Positions 46,370 to 57,423 of a stretch of 64,000 nucleotides of DNA are shown here, in pieces. Source of the DNA: Dillenia suffruticosa (taxonomy: Eukaryota; Streptophyta; Magnoliopsida; Dilleniales; Dilleniaceae); assembly GCA_033439265.1 (NCBI GenBank), contig JAVTVX010000030.1:10241774-10305773 (forward strand), read 5' to 3'. Position numbers and translations under genes: made by a program. Each line of letters opens with the position of its first letter. The stretch's first letter is position 1. The notes below the pieces were generated by a model. It did no database searches, was not told where the DNA came from, and saw nothing but the letters and a program-made list of their open reading frames with translations.

Positions 46370-49300
46370 ACTTAATATCTCTATAATGTCGTATTCCAAT
46401 CTTATGAATCAACTTCTCAAATGCTGTAATGGGTAATATTTTTGTGAATAAATCTGCAAAATTCTCGCTTGATTGAATTTTTTGTACGCCAATATCTCCA
46501 CTTTATAGTAAATCATGTATGAAAAACAATTTTAGGGAGATATGTTTTATCCTATCACGTTTGATATATCCACCTTTTAATTGGGTTATGCAAGTTGCAT
46601 TATCTTTATGAAGTATCGTTGGAGTCTTCTTATTTGTTAATAAACCGCATGATTCTTGAATATGATTAGTTATTGATATGAACCACACACATTCACGACT
46701 TGTCTCGTGGATTGCAATTATTTCAACATGATTTGATGAAGTAGCAATTATAGTTTGCTTCATAAATCTCCAAAATATCGTTGTGCCATCATATGTAAAT
46801 ACATAACCCGTTTGTGACCTAGCTTTGTGTGGGTATGATAAATATCGTGCATCTGCATACCCAATTAATTGTGCATTAGGTTCATAAGGATAAAATAGGC
46901 CTATATCAGTCGTTCCATGGAGATATCGAAAAATATGTTTAATTCCGTTTCAATGCCTTATGGTTGGAGCAGAACTATATCTTGCTAATAAATTTACGGT
47001 AAAAGTAATATCAGGTCAGGTATTATTAGCAAGATATATTAAAGCACCAATTGCACTCAAGTATGGTACTTTAAGACCAAGAATTTCTCATTATTATCCC
47101 GAGGACGGAAAGGATCCTTTCGTATATCAAGAGACCGAACAACCATTAGGCTGGTTAATAGGTATGAGTTGTCCATATTAAATCATTTTAAAACTTTCTC
47201 GGTATAAGTTAATTGATGGACAAAAATCTCATTCTTTAAGTACTCTAACTGCAATTTGAGACAAAATTTAGTTTTACCAAGATTTTGCATTTTGAACTCT
47301 TTTTTTTTAAATAATTTATTGCATTTGAGTTTTCTTCAGGAGTGCCAATAATATTTAGGTCATCAACATAAACGGCGATTATTACAAAACCATATCCGGA
47401 CTTCTTTATAAAAACACATAGGCAAATATGGTTATTTGCATAACCCTCTGTCAACAAATATTCACTAAGACGATTGTACCACATCCACCCAGATTGTTTT
47501 AAACCGTACAAAAATCTTTGTAATCTAATAGAAAATAATTCTCGAGAATTACATACTTCTAGCATCTTTAGCCCTTCTGGGACTTTCATGTATATGTCAT
47601 TATCTAATGCACCATATAAATATACTGTAACGACATCCATCATCTACATATGAAATCTTTTTTGTGCTACTAAACCAATAAGATAACAAAAAATAATAGT
47701 ATCCATTACAGGGGAATACGTCTCTTCATAGTCAATCCTAGGTCTTTGTGAAAAGTCTTGTGCAACTAGTCGAGGTTTGTATCGCACAATCTCATTTTTC
47801 TCATTTCCTTTGCGCACGAGTACCCGTTTATATCCTATTGGTTTAACACATTCAGGTGTTTTGACAATGGGCCCAAAAACCTCACGTTTTGAGAGAAATG
47901 TTAGTTCTGTCGGCATTGCTTCCTTCCATTTTGGCCAATCCTCTCTTGATTGACATTCCCTTAAAGTCATGGGTTCAAAGTCCTCATTTTCACTCAAAAT
48001 ATCAATTGCCACATTGTATGCAAATATATCATCAATATTTGTACTTGTTCGATCCCATGTCTTTATTGTAGAAATGTAATTTATCGATATTTTTTTATTA
48101 TCTATTTTAACTTCTTCTAGGAGTTTTTCTTCTTGGATCGAATTATTTTCTTTTTCTATACGATAAATTTGTTCATTTGTTTCTCTTTTTTTTCGAGAGT
48201 TTTTATCCTTAGAGCCCATTGGTCTTCTATGCTTCAGGCATGGTTTAGGTTCATTTGTTGGGAGGGATCTTTCAGAGACATCAATTTGGATAGGAGCATT
48301 TTTTGCTGGAACATGTGACTTTGTTACTCGTTTTGGGTCAGAGAAATTACTTAGTAATTGATTTGCAATCTGTTGCAAATAAATGATCCGTTGAACTTCC
48401 AGTTCACACTGTTTTGCGCGAGGATCAAAATGGCATAAGGATGGATTACTCCATATAATCTCTTTTTCTATTTCTCCTTTTCTAATATTATCGCCCCCTA
48501 AAATTAGAAAAAATATCTCATCAAACCGACAATCAAGAAATCTAGCAGTAAAAATATCTCCTGTTATGAGTTCAAGATATTTAATAATGGAAGGAGAATC
48601 ATAACCAATATAAATGCTCAATTTCCTTTGAGATCCCATTTTTGTTCTATGAGGGCGAACAATGGGGACATAAACTGTGCATCCAAAAGTTTGTAAATGA
48701 GAGATATTAGGTTCTTTTCCAGAGACCAATTGGAAAGGGGAAGCTTGAGAACTAGTGGGTCAGATGCGAACTAGTGTTGCTGCATGTAAGATTGCATATC
48801 CCCAAGCATGAACGGGAAGTTTGGATTTCAAAAGTAATGGTCTAGCTATTAATTGAAGGCGGTTAATAAATGACTCTGCAAGACCATTTTGGGTATGAAC
48901 ATAAGCTACAAGATGTTCAACCTTTATGCCAATAGACATGCAATAGTCATTAAATGCTTGTGAAGTAAATTCTCCAGTATTATCAAGGCGGATTGTTTTG
49001 ATGAGATAATCAGGAAATTATGCTCGTAATATAATTATCTGAGCAAGTAACCTAAAAAATGCCAAGTTCCAAGTTGATAATAAGCACATATGTGACCATC
49101 TTGTAGATGCATTTATTAAAATCATAAAATATCTAAATGGTCCACATGGTGGGTGAAACAGTCCACATTTATCACCTTGAATTCGATTTAAAAATGTAGG
49201 ACATTCAAACTCAATCTTACTTGGTGATGAGTTTACTATTAATTTGCCTTAATAACATACAACACATGAAAATTTATTCGATTGAAGAATTTTCAAATTC

Positions 49301-49830
49301 TTCAATGGATGTTTGGAAGAATGTTCCATAATTCGTCGCATCATTACAGATCCAGGATGACCCAATCTATCATGTCATAAAAAGAATTCATTTGGATTAG
49401 TAAACTTCCGGCTTACTATGGCATTTATTTCAATTGACTTAATGTATGTATAAAAAAGACCCAAATAGAAGACAGATAGTCTTTCCAAAACTTGTTTATG
49501 TCATATTTTAATATTAGTAATGCATAAATACTCATTATTTCCTATATTAGTTGTTTCTATACGATAGCTATTGAAGCGAATACCTTTGAAACTTAATAAA
49601 TTTCTATGGGATTTGGGTGAAAATAGTGCATTACTGATCAAGAAATTTGTTCCTCCTGATAGTAACACGTTTGCTCTTCTGAAGTTTTCGATTAAGATTA
49701 CACTACCAGATATAGTATTCATATTTTGTTTTTTCATAATAAGATGAGAGAAATATTTTTTACTTTTGAGATTGTATGTGTAGTTGCACTGTCAACAAGA
49801 CGGGGATCCTCATCTTGGATCTTTGATCCA
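46370..49830 (-). pseudogene. Copia pol (protease, integrase, RT, RNase H), with stops
   Basis: Protease active site DSATTHT near 49775-49795, then ISGSVILIENFRRANVLL and NLLSFKGIRFNSYRIETTN (49501-49737). Integrase: HDRLGHPGSVMMRRI (zinc-binding part), then a core with LDNTGEFTSQAFNDYC and the Glu in HTQNGLAESF (35 residues after the Asp), then SPFQLVSGKEPNISHLQTFG. RT: WPKWKEAMPTEL, RYKPRLVAQDFSQRPRIDY, ETYSPVMD, MDVVTVYLYG, YGLKQSGWMWYNRL, and catalytic YVDD at 47359-47370. RNase H: KQTIIATSSNHVEIIAIHE (46700-46763). A TAG at 47641-47643 sits between KRFHM and MDVVT inside RT; further stops and frame changes occur in integrase (for example after ATLVRI) and after RT. No full polyprotein can be made. 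Confidence 0.85.
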
Positions 49831-49928
49831 AAATATCCATACGTCTTTAAAAACAATAAATAAATGAATAAATAAACAAATAATAAATTTGAATTTATTA
49901 TAGATATTGAGAAATGAAAACAATTACA

Positions 49929-50921
49929 TTAATTAAAATCACCATATTCAGCATTCTTAAGAAAATCACCAACTTCTAATTGGGGCAAATTTTCAAGACC
50001 CTCAAAAATATTATTAGGGTCATTATTTTGATATAAGACATTTGCCTCTACATTCTTATTCTTTTCCTTTAACAAGGCTTGATAAAGCTCGACAAGATGC
50101 TTGGGCATCACCCCACATTGATAGCATTTATTCTCGGTATTTTGACTAGATCCACTTTTTTCTTGTTTTTTCTCATTATTTTTCCACTTCTGGTAGTTTG
50201 TATGATCATTACAGTAAATATTTCAGCCACAGCCATGGCCACGACCATGAACACAACCTCGTCCTCGACCACGACCAATTTCATGTCCTCGTCCAAGTTC
50301 AGAATTGTTGTGAGTTATCGCATTCACTTTAGGGAATGGACTAGAGCCAGTTGTATGAGATTCATGATTTTTCATTAATAATTCGTTATTTTGTTCAGTC
50401 ACAAGTAAACAAGAAATTAGTTCAGAATATTTCTTGAAACCTTTCTCTCGATATTGCTGCTATGGGAGCATATTCGAGACATGAAAAGTGGAGAGTGTTT
50501 TTTCTAACATATCATAATCAGTAATATTTTCTCTACATAACTTTAATTGAGAACTGATTTTGAAAACGACTGAATTATATTCACTCACAGATTTAAAATT
50601 TTGGAATCGCAAATGAATCCAATTATAATGAACTTTAAGAAGTATTACCATTTTTTGATGGTTAAATCTTTTCTCCAAAATTTTCTACAACTCAAGTGGA
50701 TCTTTCACTATCAAATACTTGATTTTCAGATTTTCGCGGAGGTGGTGACGAAGAAAAATCATTGTCTTGGCTCGATTTTGCAAAGTCTCTTTATTATGTT
50801 GTTTAATTATTTCTCCAAGTCCATTTGCATTCAAATGGATTTCGACATCGAGGGTCCATGACAAGTAATTTTTGCCCAAGATCTTGAGAGCCATAAACTT
50901 AAGTTTGGTGAGATCTGCCAT
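49929..50921 (-). pseudogene. Copia gag, with stops and a broken zinc knuckle
   Basis: ATG at 50919-50921 (MADLTKLKFMALKILGKNYL), the typical copia gag start. YLSWTLDVEIHL and the later ESNSVV/QLKLCRENITDYDMLEKTL blocks fit this family. The tryptophan of LWKILEKRF is a TAG (50683-50685); another stop lies after a GRGRGRG-rich basic stretch near 50220. The zinc knuckle KCYQCGVMPKHLVEL (about 50090-50135) keeps two Cys and the His but has lost the last Cys. It follows the 5-prime LTR and a 640-bp leader. Confidence 0.8.
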
Positions 50922-51541
50922 AAATTATTATCACATAAGCACAAAAATAAATTAGAAAATAATCTATACAAATGTTACTAAAATATATTATTAGTGACAG
51001 TATGTTCAAAAATTATTAGACAATAAGTATACTAAAGAAAATTAAAAAAATGATTTACGAAATTTTTAGAATAGACAAATATATGAAAGTGTATTTAATC
51101 AATTTAATTGTCAAATGAATAAGGGGATTTGAACAATTATAAATTAATTTTCACAAAATAATTAAAATAAAGTAGAATCCAATTCTAGTCCCTACACTCT
51201 ACATTTATGCAACGTGCAATTTGATTAATGAAAGAAAAAAAAAAAGTAGTGTCATGGAAGTGCATAGTTGAGCAATCATGAATTAGCTCATATTTGAGTT
51301 AGGAGCTCATGACATCACCCTTCTATTTATTTTTTTTTTGATTGTATTAAGTATTGGTTTAACAGAAAGAAGAATGATATCCAAAACTTCATACGATCTC
51401 TATTAATTAAACAAGTCGTCTCAATTCATACCAACTATCTTTGAGTCAGGGACAAGTTATCATCAACAGTATACGGGACATGATTATATGAAAAATACTT
51501 ACAAGTTGTGACTACCGCAGATGACCTTAACTCGAGCAAAA

Positions 51542-51556
51542 TTCGTGCTGATAACA
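51542..51556 (-). promoter_or_regulatory. Primer-binding site region of copia element
   Basis: Immediately inside the 5-prime LTR the minus strand reads TGTTATCAGCACGAA, similar but not identical to the tRNA-Met primer-binding sequence TGGTATCAGAGC. Position and likeness support the assignment. Confidence 0.6.
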
Positions 51557-51789
51557 TATTATAAAATATTGAGAAATAGAAGATATTTAGAGAGAATGAG
51601 AGAAAAATAATTTTATTTCATTGTTTCCTTTTTTTTCTTTTTTTCTTTTTTTTTTTACTCAAAAGCCAAAAGTTGTTATATCATTAAAGAGTAACTCAAA
51701 AGCCAATGGTCATTCTTGAATATGATCATTCATTCAAAAATTCACTCATATGAATAGACATTCACAATAAATGCATATCATTTATAACA
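51557..51789 (-). repeat. 5-prime LTR of copia element
   Basis: Same sequence as 45983-46208 with substitutions and a longer poly-T part. It ends ttataaca at 51789, followed by ATTAT. Confidence 0.85.
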
Positions 51790-51794
51790 ATTAT

Positions 51795-52746
51795 CTTTAT
51801 TTTTTAATTATAAACAATTTTTATTATTAATTATGTCATTATAATTATACGTGTTAGTTGAATTCGTAACCATATATACTTATGTTTTTGGCTTAAGATT
51901 TGGTGTGATATTCAAAACACCTGCTTTTCTTAGTACTTCGGTGTTGGTGTGATCTTTGCAGCTCCAATTCACCAATGTGGGTAATAGTTGGAATCTAGGA
52001 TCACCGTTGGCATCATTTTTATTACTCTCCTCTTTGACTGTGACAATACAATTTCCACAATTAACTGGATTTCAAATTAAAATATTTCCATTTACTAAAT
52101 CTTTTCATTGTACATGCCAAAAGCCAATATTCCAAGACAAGACTTGAATCTGAAGATAGATTACTTGCTGCCAAAAGGCTAATCAGAAGAAATGGTGGCC
52201 ATTGATCATTTTAAATCTGCCTTGTGGGATTCATGGCTGTAGATCACCATTGATCATTTTACCATCTTGCCTAAAAAAAATGGTGGCTCTTTTATTACCC
52301 CTGGGGACAGATTCAATAGACATGATTAACAGAGTTAAGCAATGCAATTTATTAGGATGATGTAACATAGAGGACGTTGTAATCCGAGGTAATACCAATG
52401 GATTGTTTCAGTTTTTACTGTTTTTACTATCATTCCTTTGGGTTCAGTAGCAGAGTCTCTTTACCCCACTTAAGTTCAAGGTTGAAGCCAAAATTGGAAG
52501 TTTTGTAGAAGACAAAGTTTGCCGATCAAAAATTCAACCATAAAGACAATCTCATTACTCTGTACCATGAATGCTTCTAATTCAAACAGTTTTGGTAGTT
52601 GAGTGCGATGATCCCCCTTGGAATTTTCCTTAAAATCTAAAATAAAATTAAAAACCATGAACAAGTTGGCACATAATCCCCAAAACCAGCAAAACCGAGT
52701 CACTCTCTTTGAGAAAAATGGAGAAAAGATTTCCCCTCGCCCCCGC
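51795..52746. promoter_or_regulatory. Upstream region of the LTP gene
   Basis: About 950 bp between the copia target site and the LTP TATA box. It contains no other gene or transposon end that I recognise, so it is the likely promoter region. The phrase atcaccattgatcattttaccatc overlaps a partial local repeat of gatcatttt (52204 and 52253). The frames 51956-52147 and 52476-52703 have no known domain. Confidence 0.4.
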
Positions 52747-52754
52747 TATAAATA
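52747..52754 (+). promoter_or_regulatory. TATA box of LTP gene
   Basis: tataaata, 57 bp upstream of the start codon at 52804, so transcription should begin near 52780 and the leader is short. The in-frame ATG at 52756 lies only 2 bp after the TATA box and would not be in the mRNA. Confidence 0.75.
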
Positions 52755-52803
52755 GATGCAAGATCCTAGCAAACAAAACTCAAATTCGAAGAAGAGTGAG
52801 AAA

Positions 52804-53251
52804 ATGGCAATGAAAGCGGGTGTAGTGACAATGGTGGTGGTGGTGCTAGCAATGGCTGCAGCGATGGTGAAACAAAGCGAGGGCCTTGGCTGCAATGACA
52901 TAGGCCCTACCGTGTCACAATGCGCGCCATATGCAGAGGGAAAAGCTGGTGCGCCCTCTGCAGGGTGCTGCAGCGCGGTGAGGCAGCTGAACCAGCAGGC
53001 TAGAACCACTGCGGACAGGCGCCTTGTGTGCCACTGCTTCAAGCAAATCGCCCCCAAGTTCCCTGGCGTCAAGGATGCAGCACTGGCTGCCCTTCCTGGG
53101 AAGTGTGGCGTGTCTTCACCTATTGGCATCACTACGAAGACCAACTGTGACACGTAAGTCCTCGTTCTTAGAACACTGATATTTATTACAATTGTCTGTG
53201 AAGAAAGAACTGAATTATTTTCTCTCGTCTCTTTGCGACAGGATCCCTTGA
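52804..53251 (+). CDS. nsLTP1: Non-specific lipid transfer protein, type 1
   Basis: Two exons: 52804-53153 and 53242-53251, 119 residues. The 88-bp intron (gtaagt...gacag) splits the third-last codon; the spliced end is NCDTIP. Residues 1-27 are a signal peptide with a hydrophobic core at 8-21, so the mature protein of about 92 residues should be secreted to the cell wall. Eight Cys at 30, 40, 55, 56, 76, 78, 101 and 115 give the pattern C-X9-C-X14-CC-X19-CXC-X22-C-X13-C of type 1 nsLTPs, which fold around a lipid-binding cavity with four disulfides. The conserved TTADRR is at 68-73; the second pentapeptide, PYxIS in many members, is PIGIT here. The ATG at 52804 was chosen because the signal peptide begins there and the TATA box excludes the upstream ATG. 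Family roles are cuticle lipid transport and defence; which applies cannot be told. Confidence 0.95.
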
Positions 53252-54540
53252 GATGGTTGAGGCTTCTACTTAGTAAAGACACTTTCTGTTGCGCTTTGAT
53301 GTTTTAGATAAAAATACTAGTGTACACTGAAATAAGCTATGCCTATTATGTGTGCTACTTTGTTGTAGTAACATATATAGCCTTTGTAACCTTGTCTTCC
53401 CACTCGGGAAAAAATAATACTTATATCATAATAATCAGAGAAAATTTCAAAAAGCGGCATTTCATGTTAACATAACATAGATGAATCTACATTAGTGTTC
53501 TCGATTTCTTAAAGGCATTATAAATCAATGTGGAAGTTGAAAATACTACCTTTTCTAAATGGGGTGTGATCCTTTTGGTATGGCTCGCCTCAAGTGCAAG
53601 GGCTTTCAAATTAAAAATAGAACACAATTGGAACTAACTGCATGAAAATGTAATTATAAACAATAAATGAGGAAAGTTCAGTACAAGAAAGTAGAGTAGC
53701 TTACTTGCAAATACATGATAACGAAATACTTTGAATCAACTAATAATTGCTGACTAACTACAACTTTAAATGCTGAGTTGAATTACCCATGTCTAGGATA
53801 GATTTCTTCTAATAGTTGATATTTAATGGTTGGAGAGCTGTGTGTCCCACCCTTAACGGGTATATAGTCTTTGATAGATGTTGAGGAGTGGCTACTTTCA
53901 ACCTTGAGCATTCATCTTCTGCTTCTTAAAAGTGATCGTGGAAAGGTCATGTGTAGTTGTGGAAGAGTTCATCAACTATCTCAAAGCTTTTGTATTTTCC
54001 ACATATACTCCATTACAATCATGTTATGAACTTAGAACTACAGTGACCGGCGATAACCTAGTACAAATGAATTCCAAGTAACACATGACTCAAGGGTGTT
54101 CAGGCACCATCTCCTTTTCAAAACCGACAATGAATGAGAGCACGAAATGACATGCCTACTCGTTGCCTTCATAACTATTGGCCAACATTTTGCGGTGGAA
54201 ATGAGATTATACGGCTTAGCTTGGCCCCACATGTGCCAATATTAAGAAGGGTCCGGCTGACCCTTATTTTAAAAGGGCCACTAACTGCCCAGCCCAGCCA
54301 GTCCTCTAAGAGCCAAGGTCCATGGCTGCCGGCCCTTGAGTCGAAAAAACAAAAAGGAAAGAAAGAAAAACTCAACAATGGTCATAATCTACTCATCCTC
54401 GAGCTGCCTGTCAAACATTTGGCAACCAAAATTCATGATTCATCGAGAACAAACACAATTATTTTCAAAACAAATAATTAAGGTATTTCATAAATTAAGA
54501 AAAGAGAAAATATTTTATACAACTTGATTAATGAGATGAA
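53252..54540. other. Downstream of LTP, no further gene
   Basis: The first 200 bp contain probable poly(A) signals (tgaaataagc near 53320, aaaataatac near 53410). The rest is AT-rich unique DNA; 54230-54340 is GC-richer. The small frames at 54038-54527 overlap on both strands and match nothing known. Confidence 0.45.
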
Positions 54541-54665
54541 CAATTGACGGTTGGTATAGTGGAATGTGATACTAAATCCCTTAACCAAGTTTCCGAATTC
54601 AACTCATGGTTTGGGTATGGAAAAAATTACGTTGGGAGGGTAACCCCTTAAATAGACTACTGTAA
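54541..54665 (+). mobile_element. SINE-like copy 1 (plus orientation)
   Basis: Has a box A-like tggtatagtgg (54552-54562) and a box B-like gtttccgaattcaactc (54589-54605). It aligns over about 120 bp with the reverse complement of 60125-60256: shared blocks are gatactaaatc-ctta, agttt/tcc-gaattc-actc, aaaaaatta-gtt and gggta-cccctt-aaatgga/aga. A family repeated in opposite orientation with polymerase III type boxes fits a tRNA-derived SINE. Neither copy forms a full tRNA. Confidence 0.55.
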
Positions 54666-54788
54666 AAAAAGATGTATAAAATAACATACAAGATGAAATA
54701 CTAATCTTCTTAAATCTTTATTTTCAAGCACATTGGGATCCTCTTTTAAAATTGTTTAATTGAATTTGACATGAAACCAGTAGCGGGA

Positions 54789-55189
54789 TGATCGGGTCTA
54801 GGGTTGATAGATTGGACACGGTTTTAGATTAAAACCATAAATCTATTAAGCTTTTCCGCAGGGATCTCTTGCATAGTATGTGGATTAAGGGTTTGAATAT
54901 TGTCTTTATAGAAGAAGAACCGTGAGTCTACTACTCTGCACCGTAGGAATCACTCAAATAGGAAGACTTGGTTACTTAAACTCCTAAAGATAGACACAAG
55001 AGAACATTTGATTACTTCTAGGATAATCTTACAGGCATGAGAGGTAGCCTATTTATAGACCTAGAGCGATGATCTTATGGTGTCTAGAATGGTTTCTTGA
55101 GTCTGGTTGGTTTCTTGTGGTCCGTGGACTACTTGCTGAGACTTACTAGATTTTGGGCTCTTATGCTTGGCCACTTGGGGTTTGTAACA
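54789..55189 (-). repeat. 3-prime LTR of deleted gypsy element
   Basis: Matches 56746-57423: ggtctag-gttgatagattggacac, ggattaag-gtttt, gagaacatttgattacttct. It ends gtttgtaaca at 55189. A TATA motif for minus-strand transcription (ctataaatagg) lies at about 55047-55057. Confidence 0.75.
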
Positions 55190-55875
55190 ATCGCTCATCC
55201 TTGAAAACCAACCTTATCCTCAAGGTCGAAAGTTAGATAGTAGCAGGTTATCATCCAAACATTCTCCCATGTTGCATCATCAGTTAAGTCCTACCACTTG
55301 ACTAACACTTCATAGCAGCTGTGATTGTCTTGGTGAGTGATGCGGGTATCTAAAATTTGTTACAGGATAGAACTAGTCTGCCAATGTCTTCTAATTCTAT
55401 GATTGTGTTTAGGGTGTAGGGTTCTAGAATGGTTTCTTGAGCCTAGTTGGCTTCTTGTGGTCCATGAGCTCTTTGCTAAGATTACTAGATTTTGGGCTCT
55501 CATGCTTGGTCATCTTGGGGTTCGTAACAATCGCCCCTCCTTGAAAACCACCCTTGTCCTTAAAGTCAAAAGTTGGATAGTAGCGTGTTATCATCCAAAT
55601 ATTCTCCCATGTTGCATCTTAGGGAGTTAAGTCCTTCCACTTGATTAACACTTCATAGGAGCTGTGATTGTCTTGGCAAGTGATGCAGGTATCCAAAATT
55701 TGTTCGAGGATAAGGACTGTCTGCCAATGTCTTCTAATTCCATGATTGTGGTTGCTAGGCAAGAGATGTCTCTTACTCGTCTTCTTAGTCAGCTCCAATG
55801 AAAAATTGGGTACATGTGAGTGTGAGAAGGAAGTTCGAGCTTGTATGCCATCTTCCCATACCTAGCCACAATCGG
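55190..55875. repeat. 343-bp tandem duplication across LTR and internal border
   Basis: The LTR end plus the first internal 220 bp are repeated: the border taaca/atcgc occurs at 55189/55190 and again at 55532/55533, a 343-bp shift. Both copies contain ccttgaaaacca, ttctcccatgttgcatc, cactt-gattaacacttcata and ctgccaatgtcttctaatt. The second copy is closer to the usual element sequence (atcgcccctccttgaaaacc). Confidence 0.75.
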
Positions 55876-55935
55876 ATAAGGACCATAGTAGTTGGCCTTT
55901 AATTTGATGTTGGGCTGCTTGGGATCTCTTTTGTT
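55540..55935 (-). pseudogene. Gypsy integrase C-terminal remnant
   Basis: Minus-strand frames give KYGPYPIVARYGKMAYKLEL (about 55835-55895), then SHVYPIFHWS and a LRRRVRDIS-like block. These match the C-terminal end of chromovirus-type polyproteins, the part after the integrase core that is followed by a chromodomain in many members. Upstream catalytic regions are deleted. A stop replaces the residue after FHWS. Confidence 0.6.
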
Positions 55936-56299
55936 GCTTGAGTGGGTGAAGCAGAGGTACACTAATTCTCAAACTTCAAATTTATCCTTGGGTTGAAGGA
56001 TGTCAAAGTTAGTTGGGATGTCTAATGAGCAAGACTTCCATTTAGGTTGGGCTATACTGCTTGCTGGTTCTTGTTCCTCTGGGCAGTCGATGTGAACTCC
56101 TTCTAGGTTGGTGGGTTTGGTTTTGAATTATTAGGCTGCTTCTTTGGACTATCAAATTTGGCATTCTTTTGGGCCGATGCTGTAAAATAAAATTGCTCCT
56201 TTGACCCGTTGGACTCTTTAGGGGCTATGCTTTGGCCCGTAAAATGTGGGCTTACTTTGGGCCTATGGCCTTGGTATGGTGTTTAGAGGCGTTGCAACA

Positions 56300-56542
56300 A
56301 CTATGATACTTTTTTGGGTTTCATGTGCTATTGTGTACATTTGGCCGGTGATGACACTGTTCCCTTCGACCATACTTTTAACCATTTCATTGATGGTGAG
56401 CATGCTTTGCTCAATGCAAGCAAAAATATCGATCTATTTGCATCAAGCACCGGTCAAATTCTTTCCTTGCTAATTGGTTGGCCTCCATGTGAGCTTCAAG
56501 GGTTTCAAGTCTTTCATGTTGAGTAGCGATCTTTTTGGCCAT
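56300..56542 (-). pseudogene. Gypsy gag N-terminal remnant
   Basis: ATG at 56540-56542 (MAKKIATQHERLETLEAHME), a short coiled-coil start as in many plant gypsy gag proteins. It continues for about 44 residues to RYFCLH, then breaks. It lies 200 bp from the 5-prime LTR, as expected for a gag start. Confidence 0.5.
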
Positions 56543-56745
56543 GGTAGTGGTTGGGATGAAATATAACGAGCATTTTTTTTTAATGAATGAAGGGTGTGTG
56601 TTATGGTTAGAGGATGGAAGGTTGCAAGGATAAGGGTATAAGTTGGGGGTGAATTGGTGTATATGGAATGAATACACTCTCAATGAAAGCCTCTCAATAA
56701 AATCTAACAATAGATTGTCTACTCTCAATGAAACCACCAATTTGA

Positions 56746-57423
56746 TGGGATCCAGGTCTAGAGTTGATAGATTGGACACAGTTGTAGAGTGAAATCATGA
56801 ACCTACTACACTACACCGTAGGGATCTTTCACATGGTGTGTGGATTAAGCGTTTTAATACAACCTTTGTGGAAGAGGAACTGTAAGCCTACTACTCTGCA
56901 TCATAGGAATCACTCGAGTAGCGTGTAACTTAAAGGGAAGACTTGTTTCTTCAAGCTCCCAAAGATAGACACTTTTATCAAGAGAACATTTGATTACTTC
57001 TGGGATGATTTTACAAACTTGAGGGGTGGCCAATTTATAGATCTAGGGGGAGGGAAGATCAAAGGTCACATTACATCCAAACCATTCAAAGGGTAGCTTT
57101 TGATCGCATTCATTACAAGCTTTAACTTTTAGATTTTCCTTTTTATTATACTTTGTTACATTTATGTATTTTATTTATTTCTAAACTTTTTGTCTTCTTA
57201 AGATTTTTGGGCTTCTAAGAAGCTTCTTTTCTTTGACTTGCAAGGGAGTTTGGGTTTGGACTCTTGAGTTTGGACTCTTGGTCTTGTGTGCTTGGCTTTG
57301 GAACTATGAGACTTGTGGTGTCTAGAATGGTTTCTTGAGCTTGGTTGGCTTCTTGTGGGCCGGGAACGGCCTGCTGAGTTTTACTAGATGCTTTCATGCT
57401 TGGTCATCTTGGCATTCGTAACA
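56746..57423 (-). repeat. 5-prime LTR of deleted gypsy element
   Basis: Starts tgggatccaggtc and ends ggcattcgtaaca. It is 678 bp because of about 250 bp of extra sequence at 57060-57310 that is absent from the other LTR. The inner border is followed on the minus strand by tcaaattggtggtttcattg, the likely primer-binding area. Confidence 0.65.

Larger units (their letters stand above)
45983..51789 (-). mobile_element. Ty1/copia retrotransposon, structurally complete, mutated
   Basis: Two short LTRs (45983-46208 and 51557-51789) enclose gag and pol on the minus strand, and both outer sides have ATTAT (45978-45982 and 51790-51794), a 5-bp target duplication. Gene order is copia-type: gag, protease, integrase, RT, RNase H. 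Stops in gag and pol show it cannot move by itself. LTRs are diverged by substitutions and small indels, so insertion is not recent. A purine tract gacagggggag (minus strand, about 46350-46360) lies some 145 bp inside the left LTR rather than next to it. Confidence 0.9.
54789..57423 (-). mobile_element. Ty3/gypsy retrotransposon with large internal deletion
   Basis: Related LTRs at 54789-55189 and 56746-57423 flank 1.56 kb of internal DNA. On the minus strand the left LTR begins tgttacaaacc and is preceded by gttttcaaggatgagcgat, the usual purine-rich end of a gypsy polyprotein. The right LTR is followed by leader and gag start. Only the N-terminus of gag and the C-terminus of integrase remain. 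A 343-bp tandem duplication lies at the left side. No matching target duplication was found (cggga against tgaag). Confidence 0.7.

Noticed and set aside
52756..52803. Upstream in-frame ATG for the LTP gene
   Set aside because: It is 2 bp after the TATA box, so it would not be in the mRNA, and it would put 16 charged residues before the signal peptide.
52746..53282. 178-codon minus-strand frame
   Set aside because: Antisense shadow of the LTP gene.
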